From Streptomyces sp. SUK 48 (GTDB lineage Bacteria > Actinomycetota > Actinomycetes > Streptomycetales > Streptomycetaceae), in the NCBI RefSeq assembly GCF_009650765.1, contig NZ_CP045740.1, forward strand, positions 1,736,001 to 1,800,000: a DNA stretch of 64,000 bases, read 5' to 3'. The stretch's first letter is position 1, and each line of letters opens with the position of its first letter. Below, piece after piece: positions 27,088-33,922 of the stretch. A program made the position numbers and the translations under genes. Below the pieces are notes generated by a model. The model saw only the letters and a program-made list of their open reading frames with translations. It did not search any database and was not told the origin of the DNA.

Positions 27088-27186
27088 ATGGCGGATCAGA
27101 AGAACTCTGCCGATGCCATGCGACTTGTGTCCGACCTTGACACGTCTCCTGACGTTACGTCAAGATCACGACGCTGCTCGCAGTAG
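27088..27186 (+). CDS. Candidate 32-aa peptide (scaffold, leader or spurious)
   Basis: A short ORF with a strong Shine-Dalgarno (AAAGGAG, 27077-27083, five bases before ATG). The peptide begins MADQKNSADAMRLVSDLD, is acidic in the first half, and ends in a basic Ser/Arg-rich tail RSRRCSQ with one Cys. It is divergent from the LLM operon and upstream, same strand, of the AsnA-like gene. Third-position G+C is only about 60%, low for this genome, and a promoter-like element and palindrome overlap its end. It could be a peptide scaffold for the ligases, a regulatory leader peptide, or chance. Confidence 0.4.
   Translation: MADQKNSADAMRLVSDLDTSPDVTSRSRRCSQ
27137..27166 (+). promoter_or_regulatory. 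Promoter-like element with overlapping palindrome
   Basis: TTGACA (27137-27142), an 18-base spacer and CAAGAT (27161-27166) resemble a housekeeping sigma promoter reading toward the AsnA-like gene. The spacer holds TGACGT-T-ACGTCA (27150-27162), a perfect 6-bp-arm inverted repeat that overlaps the -10 region and could be a repressor site. Confidence 0.45.
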
Positions 27187-27404
27187 AGAGTAAACCGCCG
27201 ACTTTGACTTCGCGGACGAGGAGCGGCCTTGTCGGGCTGTGCTTCATCTCACACGCAAAGGTTGCGGCTTGCTTGCGTTCGCTTACGAAATAGGTCAGAG
27301 CAAAGGCAAATGATTTCTAAACGTTGGACCAGCCTGAGGTGAGCGGAATGATTCGCCCCGGATCGGCCGGCCGACGCGACCGACGGACATGAAAGGTTAC
27401 GAGG

Positions 27405-28400
27405 TTGTCCCAGGAGACGGGTAGGGCCCAACTGCCCACCCCACGCGCGCACCTGACGTCGGACCGGACCCGCGCCACGCTGGCCGTGCAGAGCAAGTTC
27501 CTCACCGGAGCCCGGGAGTTCCTGGTCGGCGAGGGCTTCCAGGAGCTGCTGCCGCCCACGATCGGACCGGTCACCGACCCCGGCGCCCGCGGTGCCAAGC
27601 AGGTCGACATCGACTACTACGGGCACCGCTACAAGCTGATGACCAGCGGAATCCTGTACAAGCAGGCGTCCCTGCTCAGCTTCGACAAGATCTTCCACGT
27701 GGCCCCGAACGTGCGGCTCGAACCGCTGGAGACCGCGGTCACCCACCGCCACCTGGTGGAGTTCCACCAGCTCGACGTGGAGATCGGCGAGGGCTCCCGC
27801 GAGGACGCCCTGGACATCGCCGAACGGCTGACGAAGCACGTGGTGGAGTACGTCCTCGTGCATGCCCAGCCCGAACTCGCCGTACTGGGGCGCGACTTGG
27901 AGGCGTTCAAGCAGATACTCGCGGGCCCCTACGGCCGCCGCAGCCACGCCGACGTCGTCGCGGACCTCCAAGGGCGCGGACACCCGCAGGAGGCCGGCGC
28001 GGAGGTCGACTGGGAGGGCGAGGAGATCATCTCCCGGGCCGCCGCCCACCCCTTCTTCATCACCGACTACCCCAAGGGCTCCCGCGGCTTCTACGACAAG
28101 GAGAGCACGACGGAGCCGGGGGTGCTGCGCAACTTCGATCTCATCTTCCCGGGCGGTTTCGGCGAGATGATGAGCGGAAGCGAACGCGAATCCGACTACC
28201 GCAACCTCGTCATGCGCATCCGGGAAACCGGGGAGAACCCCGCGAAGTATGACTGGTACTTGACCCTCGCCCGCGAGGGACTCCCGTCCAGCGCCGGTTT
28301 CGGGCTCGGCGTGGAGCGCTTCACCCGGTTCCTGTGCGGTCTCGACGCGGCCTGGCAGGCGTCGGGCTACCCGAAGCTCCCGGGGGACCCGCGGCCATGA
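27405..28400 (+). CDS. AsnA/class-II aminoacyl-tRNA-synthetase-like amidating or ligating enzyme
   Basis: A 331-aa protein made of the AspRS/AsnRS catalytic core only; the N-terminal OB anticodon-binding domain is missing, as in archaeal-type asparagine synthetase A. Class II features visible are the motif-1 region FLVGEGFQELLPPTIGP, the motif-2 region FHVAPNVRLEPL...HLVEFHQLDVEIG and motif 3 GFGLGVERFTRFLCG with its Arg. It probably activates an Asp-like carboxylate as adenylate and passes it to ammonia or an amine. With a glutamate-mutase-like pair nearby, 3-methylaspartate is an attractive substrate (inference). Start is TTG 27405 after GAGG. Its stop overlaps the next gene (ATGA). Confidence 0.82.
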   Translation: MSQETGRAQLPTPRAHLTSDRTRATLAVQSKFLTGAREFLVGEGFQELLPPTIGPVTDPGARGAKQVDIDYYGHRYKLMTSGILYKQASLLSFDKIFHVAPNVRLEPLETAVTHRHLVEFHQLDVEIGEGSREDALDIAERLTKHVVEYVLVHAQPELAVLGRDLEAFKQILAGPYGRRSHADVVADLQGRGHPQEAGAEVDWEGEEIISRAAAHPFFITDYPKGSRGFYDKESTTEPGVLRNFDLIFPGGFGEMMSGSERESDYRNLVMRIRETGENPAKYDWYLTLAREGLPSSAGFGLGVERFTRFLCGLDAAWQASGYPKLPGDPRP

Positions 28401-29653
28401 CCGATCTGCACGCCCCGGGATTCCCCCGGCAGCGGGTGGCGGAACGCGCCCGGCACGGCACCGCCATGGCGTTCCCCGAGGCCGCCGGCTACGGGACCAC
28501 CATGTTCGGGCAGCAGCCCCCCGAGCCGGACGCGCCCCTGGACGCGATCGACCGGACCCGGCTGGTGCCCCCGGTCTTCGTGCCCCGGCGCCTGGAGCGG
28601 CTGATCGACCTGGGCCGCGAGCCGGTGGTGGGGGACGCCGAACTCGCCACCACCATCGGGGGGTTCAGCGCTCCGCTGCCGGTCTACGTCTCCGCGTTCG
28701 GTTCGACCCGGGTCGCCAGCGGTGACCTCGGCCAGGCTGTAGCACGCCAGGCGGGCCGGCTGGGCATTCCCATGGTCATTGGCGAGAACATCGTCCCTGT
28801 CGCCGGTTACGGCCGGATGGCCCAGACCGCTCCCAGCTCGCTGCTGCAAAGGATCACGGAGTACGCCGCGGCCGTCCCCGACGGACAGGGCGGTGTGGTC
28901 GTCCAGCAGAGCACCGAGGACGCCGACGCCGAGGTCTGGAACCTCGTCTACAGCGATCCCGCGGTGCAGTCGCTGCTCGAATCGGGGCGCCTGGCGTTCG
29001 AGTTGAAGGTGGGCCAGGGCGCCAAGCCGGGCCTCGGCGGCATGACGCTCGTACCGCGGGAGAAGGCCACGGCGCTCTCCGCGCAGTACGACCTCATGGA
29101 CGTCTTCGGCGCCGACAGCGACGCGGTGCTGCGGTGCAGCAGTCCGGGCACCTTCACCGACGAGATCCTGCGGCACCAGATCCGGCTGATGCGGAACAAC
29201 TATCCGCGCTGCCGGGTGTGGGTGAAGCTGCCGCCGGCCCGCGATGTGGGCGCGGCGGCGGCGGTCGCCTGGGCGGCCGGGGCGGACGCGGTCGGCGTGG
29301 ACGGCGCCGAGGGCGGCACCGGCTGGGCGCCGCGGGCCTTCCTCGGCCATGTCGGGCTGCCGCTCGCGGAGTGCCTCGACCGGGTCGACCCCCAGGAGCA
29401 CTGCCTGCTCGTCACCGGGCGGATCTGGGAGGGGGCGCGCGCCACCAAGTGCCTGGCGCTCGGCGCGCGCGCCGTGGGGCTCGGCCGGGCCGCGCTCGCG
29501 GCGGTGGACGAGGACCCGGAGCACGGGCTGGTGAACCTGGTGGAGTGCCTGGCGCTGGAGATGCGGATGCTGCTCAGCTCGCTCGGCAAGTACGAGATAT
29601 CCGAGCTGGGCCGGGAGGACCTCTGGTCCGAGGAGCGGCCGGGGCCGAGCTGA
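28397..29653 (+). CDS. FMN-binding glutamate-synthase-domain protein (stand-alone GltB domain)
   Basis: A 418-aa TIM-barrel protein corresponding to the FMN/synthase domain of GltB. It keeps ELKVGQGAKPGLGG, the flavin-binding VDGAEGGTGWAP and the terminal ALGARAVGLGRAAL. The Cys cluster that holds the 3Fe-4S centre in GltB is absent, as is the glutaminase domain. It may reduce an imine or use another electron donor. It is translationally coupled to the AsnA-like gene, so the two may act as a pair, for example ammonia-dependent chemistry on a glutamate/aspartate derivative. The start ATG 28397 (MTDLHAPG) overlaps the preceding stop. Confidence 0.85.
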   Translation: MTDLHAPGFPRQRVAERARHGTAMAFPEAAGYGTTMFGQQPPEPDAPLDAIDRTRLVPPVFVPRRLERLIDLGREPVVGDAELATTIGGFSAPLPVYVSAFGSTRVASGDLGQAVARQAGRLGIPMVIGENIVPVAGYGRMAQTAPSSLLQRITEYAAAVPDGQGGVVVQQSTEDADAEVWNLVYSDPAVQSLLESGRLAFELKVGQGAKPGLGGMTLVPREKATALSAQYDLMDVFGADSDAVLRCSSPGTFTDEILRHQIRLMRNNYPRCRVWVKLPPARDVGAAAAVAWAAGADAVGVDGAEGGTGWAPRAFLGHVGLPLAECLDRVDPQEHCLLVTGRIWEGARATKCLALGARAVGLGRAALAAVDEDPEHGLVNLVECLALEMRMLLSSLGKYEISELGREDLWSEERPGPS

Positions 29654-29675
29654 CCGGGACGCGGGATGTACGGGC

Positions 29676-29715
29676 GCCGTCCGCGCCGGGCGATCTTCCG
29701 CTCGGCGCGGACGGC
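29676..29715. terminator. Bidirectional terminator between the GltB-like and reductase genes
   Basis: A perfect 13-bp inverted repeat (29676-29688 with 29703-29715, 14-base loop) sits between convergent genes, 22 bases after the plus-strand stop. Confidence 0.8.
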
Positions 29716-29778
29716 CCCGTGCGAGAAGACGCGAACGCCCTCGCCGGCACGGTGATGACCCGTCCCGCGTCCCACTGG

Positions 29779-30708
29779 TCAGGCGGAGGGGGCCGCCGGG
29801 GTTCCGTCGGCCAGTTCCGCGACCAGGCGGGTGGCGAGCGGCACATCGATGCCGTGCCGCTCGGCCGCCCGCAGGACGGCGCCGCCGATCGCGTCCAGCT
29901 CCAGCGCCCGGCCGGCCTCCGCGTCCCGCAGCATGGACGACTTGCTCTGCGCCGGGAAGGCGTCGTAGCGCGCGAGCACCTGGGCGGCGTCGCCCGGTCC
30001 CCCGCAGGCCCGGCTCACCGCGGTGGTCTCCTCGACCAGGGCCGCCAGTTCCTTGGGGTGCTCGTCCCGGACGCCGCCGATCGACAGGCCGTAATGCGTC
30101 GTGAGCAGGGCGAAGGGCGCGAGGAAGGCCAGCTTGGCCCAGAGGGCGGCGTTCTCGTCCGCGACCGTGCGGGTCTTCACCCCGGCGGCGTTCAGCACGG
30201 CGGCCAAAGGCGCGAGCCGGGCCTCGTCCGCGCCGGCCACGTCGATCTCGGTGAAGGGGCTGCCGTGCCGGACGACGCCCGCGGCGGTGCGGGTGGACTC
30301 GACCCGGATCACGGCCGGTACGACCTGTCCGGCGCCGTAGCGCGCACGCAGCGCGGCGACGTGCTCGACGCCGTTGAGCAGCGGCAGCACGAAGCCCCCG
30401 GCGAACTGCGGCGGCACCCGGTCGAGCGCCGCGTCGAGCACGGTGTGCTTGACGGTGACCAGGCACAGATCGACGGGCTCACGCAGTTCGGTGTCCGCCT
30501 CCACCCGGGCGGTGAAATCACCGTGCTGCCCGCTGGACACCCGGATGCCGTCCCGGGCCAGCGTGCGCGCGGTGTCCTCGCCCGCCAGGCAGATCACACG
30601 GTGTCCGGCACGGGAGAGCAGGGCCGCGAGGAGGCCGCCGACGCCTCCGGGGCCCAGCACGGCGATGGTCCAGGGCGTTGCGGGCGCGGTGTCCGGCGCG
30701 GTGTCCAT
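29779..30708 (-). CDS. Ketopantoate reductase-like (ApbA/PanE) oxidoreductase
   Basis: A 309-aa NADP-dependent dehydrogenase of the 2-dehydropantoate 2-reductase family. The nucleotide motif VLGPGGVGGLLAALL is at residues ~16-30, VTVKHT carries the conserved Lys, LLNGVEH the Asn, and LWAKLAFLAPFALLTTHYG the catalytic Lys region. The start at 30708 (MDTAPDTAP) is preceded by GAGAGGG; the frame to 30849 is rejected. Streptomycetes usually encode more than one such enzyme. Convergent with the cluster's plus-strand pair, it marks the probable cluster edge but may reduce a 2-oxo acid intermediate. Confidence 0.88.
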   Translation of the reverse strand: MDTAPDTAPATPWTIAVLGPGGVGGLLAALLSRAGHRVICLAGEDTARTLARDGIRVSSGQHGDFTARVEADTELREPVDLCLVTVKHTVLDAALDRVPPQFAGGFVLPLLNGVEHVAALRARYGAGQVVPAVIRVESTRTAAGVVRHGSPFTEIDVAGADEARLAPLAAVLNAAGVKTRTVADENAALWAKLAFLAPFALLTTHYGLSIGGVRDEHPKELAALVEETTAVSRACGGPGDAAQVLARYDAFPAQSKSSMLRDAEAGRALELDAIGGAVLRAAERHGIDVPLATRLVAELADGTPAAPSA

Positions 30709-31278
30709 AGAAGGGGTGCCCTCTCCTTGGGTCGCGCGAGCGACCGGGGGATCGTCAGGATGTCCGGCAAGATCATCAGTTTGCGCCGGGGGCCCCGTCA
30801 ACCCCGGAGATGGAAGGGGAGGTCGTGGCGGAGCACCGGTGTGCTCCACGGACCGTCATCGGGCCGCCACCGTACGTCCGGGAAGAGGGCCCCGGGAACC
30901 TCCGCGCGACCGGCTCCCCCTCCCCCGAATCGGTACGTTTCGGGCCGTTTCGGGGGCTCGGCTTGTGACGGCACCCATAGGAGCCACATCACGTCCTAGG
31001 CCGGGCCGTAGGAACGGGGAGCCCTGAGCTGCACAGACATTTCCATATCGGGACATAGCGGTCATTGCTCCGAAGTGGCGTAGTACGTCACATCCTTGCC
31101 AAGCGCTTCGGCCCCGGCTAACCATTGCTGTCGTTGCCGGGAAGCAACGGGCCGGACCGAGCGGATCTCCGCCGGGATCAAACGCCCGGTCCCACCCGCA
31201 GCGCGGGGCACATCGCCCCACCGCCACCGCGAGATTCGCGGCAGGCACGACCTTGTCCCCCAGAGGAAGAGTTCACGC
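30709..31278. other. Long leader region upstream of the SLT-domain gene
   Basis: A 570-base stretch without a supported ORF. It includes a small palindromic hairpin (GGAGCA...TGCTCC, ~30829-30846) and, ~31130-31150, a CGTTGC/GCAACG stem within a likely 5' untranslated leader. Cell-wall hydrolase genes of streptomycetes often have riboswitch leaders, but I could not match the c-di-AMP (ydaO) consensus here. Confidence 0.5.
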
Positions 31279-31779
31279 ATGACCATGGCCACCACCCGCA
31301 CCCGCATCGCCCGCCTCGCCGTCACCGGTCTCGCCACCACCGGAGCCGCTGCCGCGGCCCTGACCCTGGTGCCGACCGGCGCGCAGGCCGCCGAGATGCC
31401 GCAGGTGCACGCCTCTGTGGTCAAGGCATCCCACACCACCGCCGCCAAGGCGGGCTCCGGCAACAACCTGGACGGCTGGATCAAGCAGTCGCTGGCCATC
31501 ATGAAGTCCAAGGGCATCCCCGGTAGCTACGACGGCCTCAAGCGCAACATCATGCGCGAGTCCGGCGGCAACCCCAACGCGCAGAACAACTGGGACGTCA
31601 ACGCCAAGAACGGCGTTCCGTCCAAGGGTCTGCTCCAGGTGATCTCCCCCACCTTCAACGCGTACCACGTCTCCGGTACCGCGAAGAACATCACCGACCC
31701 GGTGGCGAACATCACCGCCGCGGCCAACTACGCCGCGCACCGCTACGGTTCGATCGACAACGTCAACTCGGCGTACTGA
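31279..31779 (+). CDS. Secreted SLT/lysozyme-fold transglycosylase
   Basis: A 166-aa exported protein. Residues 1-~39 form a signal peptide (MTMATTRTRIARLAV, hydrophobic core, cleavage near AQAAE). The mature part is a lysozyme-like SLT domain with the catalytic Glu in NIMRESGGNPNAQNNWD, the GLLQVISPTF motif and a C-terminal YAAHRYGS. It should cleave the glycan strands of peptidoglycan, acting in wall remodelling or spore germination. No LysM domain is present, so wall targeting relies on the catalytic domain. GAGGAAGA precedes the ATG, and a strong terminator follows. Confidence 0.9.
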   Translation: MTMATTRTRIARLAVTGLATTGAAAAALTLVPTGAQAAEMPQVHASVVKASHTTAAKAGSGNNLDGWIKQSLAIMKSKGIPGSYDGLKRNIMRESGGNPNAQNNWDVNAKNGVPSKGLLQVISPTFNAYHVSGTAKNITDPVANITAAANYAAHRYGSIDNVNSAY

Positions 31780-31809
31780 TCGCACTGATCGACGCGGTCC
31801 CCGCACCGA

Positions 31810-31852
31810 AGGCCGGTGCCGGCAGCTCCCACGCTGCCGGCACCGGCCTTTC
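31810..31852 (+). terminator. Terminator of the SLT-domain gene
   Basis: A 17-bp perfect stem (31810-31826 with 31833-31849) with a six-base loop and a following T tract, 31 bases after the stop codon; a textbook intrinsic terminator. Confidence 0.9.
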
Positions 31853-31881
31853 TGTGTCTCCGCACGCCCACGGGCGTGCGG

Positions 31882-33477
31882 TCAGCCGCCGTCCGGGGTG
31901 CCGAGTCCGGTGAGCGCGCCGACCGGATCGAGGTCGGGGGTGCCCCGGGGCCACCAGTCCTGCGCGCCGGGCTCGGACTCGTAGACGTACCACAGTCCGT
32001 CGAGGCCCAGCCGGAGCTGGACATGGCCGAGCGGATGGGTGAGCCGGTTGCGCCAGGGCCGGAAGGCGGGCAGGTCGGCGGCGAGCAGCAGCGGCCGGGC
32101 CCGGTCGAAGCGGCCGGCCGGCGGGTCCCACGGCTCCTCCAGGACGGCCAGCCCCTCCACCCCGCCCTGCCGCCAGGCGGCGACGGCCCGCGCGAGGTCG
32201 CCCGGGGTGCGGTCGGTGGCCCCGGCGAGCGTCGCGTAGAGCGCGCGGGTCGTCACGGTCAGGCCGGAGCCGGGGCGGGCCGCGGCGAGCCGCACCGCGT
32301 CCTGCCACAGGGACAGCTCGCCGACCGGGTCGCGTCCGCTGCCGAGCAGCGCGTACGCGCGGGCGGCGGCGTCGGTCGCCAGCTGGTCCAGCGCGAACGG
32401 GTCCGGGCCGCCGGGCGCGGCGGGATACGCCGGGGGCTGCCCGGGATGCGCGGGGACCGGCGCGGGCGGCGGCAGCAGGGGGCGGTCGCGCGGGGCGAGG
32501 GCCTCGGTGGCGCGGACGCCGGGCAGGGCGCAGGGCTGCCGCTCCCGTCCGTCGCGGGCCGCGCGGGCGGCGCTGCGCCGGGAGAGCGCGTCGAGCAGCT
32601 CCCGCTCGCCCCGGCCGCGCAGGAGCAGCAGCACGAAGGGGTCGGCGTCGAGCAGCCGCGCCGTCTGGTAGCAGAGGGCGGCCGCGTGCTTGCAGGGGTG
32701 GCCCGAGTCGGGGCAGCTGCACCGGGGGGCGAGGTCGCCGGGGCCGGGCAGCAGCGGGACCCCGCAGTCGGCGAGGGACTGGGGCAGCTCCTTGTCGAGC
32801 AGTGCGGCGATATGGCCGGGCCGGTCGACGGCCGCGTCCAGGAACCGCTCCCACTCGGCGTCCGCCAGCGGGCGCACCCGCACCTCGACGCGGTACGGGC
32901 GGGGGCGGCTCCCCCGCACATAGGCGAGCACCGATCCCGGGGTCACGGTGATCGCGTCCACGTGTCCCTGGTCCGCGTACCCCTGGCCGCGCGCCACCCG
33001 CTTGGCGTCCAGCGCGCCCCGCTCCAGCGCCTCCACCCATGCGTTCCCCCACCAGGTCCCGGCGAACGGCCCGTCCTCGGCCCGCTCCCCACGGGGCCCG
33101 AACGCCGGGAACGTACGCCGGTGTTCACCGTCCCGGTGCGGAGTGGCCATGGTCGGCGGCGCGTGCGCAACGGTGGGCTGCCCGGGTTCGGGCTCGGGCC
33201 TCGACGCGTCTTCGGGCAGGGGCGCGGGAACGTCCTCCACCTCGGCGTCGGTCTCCGGCGGCATCCGGAAGGCGTTCTTGAGGAAGTGCCGCATCTCACC
33301 GGCCGCCTTGAGCCGCACGGCACGGGAAGAGTCGGAACCGGGACCAGGACCGGGACGGGAATCGGAATCGGAATCGGCGGAGGTCACGCCCTTGGTACGG
33401 GCCTGTGCACCAGCCCCCGACGAACGCCCGTACCTACGCCGCCCACCGCGCTCGGCCTCCGCCGCCTCCGTCTCCAC
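31882..33477 (-). CDS. SWIM zinc-finger protein, partner of the SNF2 helicase (5' end uncertain)
   Basis: At least 531 aa. The SWIM motif RCSCPDSGHPCKHAAALC (CxC...CxH) is near the middle, preceded by TWWGNAWVEALE and GQGYADQGHVDAI blocks typical of bacterial SWIM proteins paired with SNF2 ATPases. The role is probably nucleic-acid or protein binding in a DNA repair or remodelling complex. The written start is a GTG, but homologous-looking coding sequence continues upstream in this and other frames to an ATG at 33922 that overlaps the helicase stop. The true gene is therefore probably longer and frame-broken in this sequence. Confidence 0.8.
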   Translation of the reverse strand: METEAAEAERGGRRRYGRSSGAGAQARTKGVTSADSDSDSRPGPGPGSDSSRAVRLKAAGEMRHFLKNAFRMPPETDAEVEDVPAPLPEDASRPEPEPGQPTVAHAPPTMATPHRDGEHRRTFPAFGPRGERAEDGPFAGTWWGNAWVEALERGALDAKRVARGQGYADQGHVDAITVTPGSVLAYVRGSRPRPYRVEVRVRPLADAEWERFLDAAVDRPGHIAALLDKELPQSLADCGVPLLPGPGDLAPRCSCPDSGHPCKHAAALCYQTARLLDADPFVLLLLRGRGERELLDALSRRSAARAARDGRERQPCALPGVRATEALAPRDRPLLPPPAPVPAHPGQPPAYPAAPGGPDPFALDQLATDAAARAYALLGSGRDPVGELSLWQDAVRLAAARPGSGLTVTTRALYATLAGATDRTPGDLARAVAAWRQGGVEGLAVLEEPWDPPAGRFDRARPLLLAADLPAFRPWRNRLTHPLGHVQLRLGLDGLWYVYESEPGAQDWWPRGTPDLDPVGALTGLGTPDGG

Positions 33478-33922
33478 GCGCGACGCCTCACGCCGCGCGG
33501 CCCGCAGGGCTTCCCGGGCGATGTCGCCGGGGCGGGAGCGGGGGCGGGGTCGGGGCCGGCGGTGGGGTCCGGCCCAGAGCCGGGGCCGGGGGCGACGACC
33601 GGCGCTTCTCCCGCCGGACCTGCCGCGCCTGACCCCTCTCCGATCGACCCGTCTCCGCCCGGCCCATCTCCGGCCGGCCCGCCTTCGCCCGGCCCCTCTC
33701 CGCCCGGCCCACGCCGCACAGCCGACTCCGCCGCCGCCTCCGGGTAGGGCTCCTCCTCTGCCGCCCGCTCCCCCTCGACCCCGGCCCCGGTCTCGGTCGA
33801 ATCCTCCGGCCTCGCCCGCTCCTCCCCTCGCCCGGCCCCGGCAGGGAGCCCGTCCGGCGGCGTGCCGCCCGCAGGGCCTCGCGGGCCGCGTCGGCCGGGC
33901 GGGTGGGGTCGGCGGGGGTCAT
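33478..33922 (-). other. Frame-broken 5' part of the SWIM gene, low-complexity linker
   Basis: The ATG at 33922 overlaps the helicase stop (ATGA) and opens MTPADPTRPADAAREALRAA. Coding character then moves to a second frame with an acidic and Gly/Pro-rich linker (ERARPEDSTETGAGVEGE, then GGEGPGEGGPAGDGPGGDG). Finally it moves to the SWIM frame (DIAREALRAARREASRVETE). Each switch needs one added base in a C/G run (near 33831-33842 and 33528-33536). Confidence 0.6.

Larger units (their letters stand above)
27031..27404. other. Divergent control region of the putative biosynthetic cluster
   Basis: A 374-base interval, clearly more AT-rich than its flanks, between the LLM gene and the AsnA-like gene. 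It contains the small ORF at 27088-27186 and the promoter-like element at 27137-27166. An 11-codon ORF with ATG at 27389 overlaps the AsnA-like TTG start. No minus-strand promoter could be picked with confidence. Confidence 0.6.

Noticed and set aside
27389..27424. 11-codon ORF overlapping the AsnA-like start as a leader peptide
   Set aside because: It lacks its own ribosome site separate from that of the main gene and has no run of regulatory codons; chance is more likely.
18452..30708. Amino-group-carrier-protein (LysW/AmCP) or PEARL-type pathway
   Set aside because: No small acidic carrier with an EDWGE-like C-terminus and no LanB-like tRNA-dependent ligase is present; only the unproven 32-aa ORF could be a scaffold.
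31022..31278. c-di-AMP (ydaO) riboswitch upstream of the SLT gene
   Set aside because: Such leaders occur before some actinobacterial cell-wall hydrolases, but the conserved core segments could not be found; only generic hairpins are visible.
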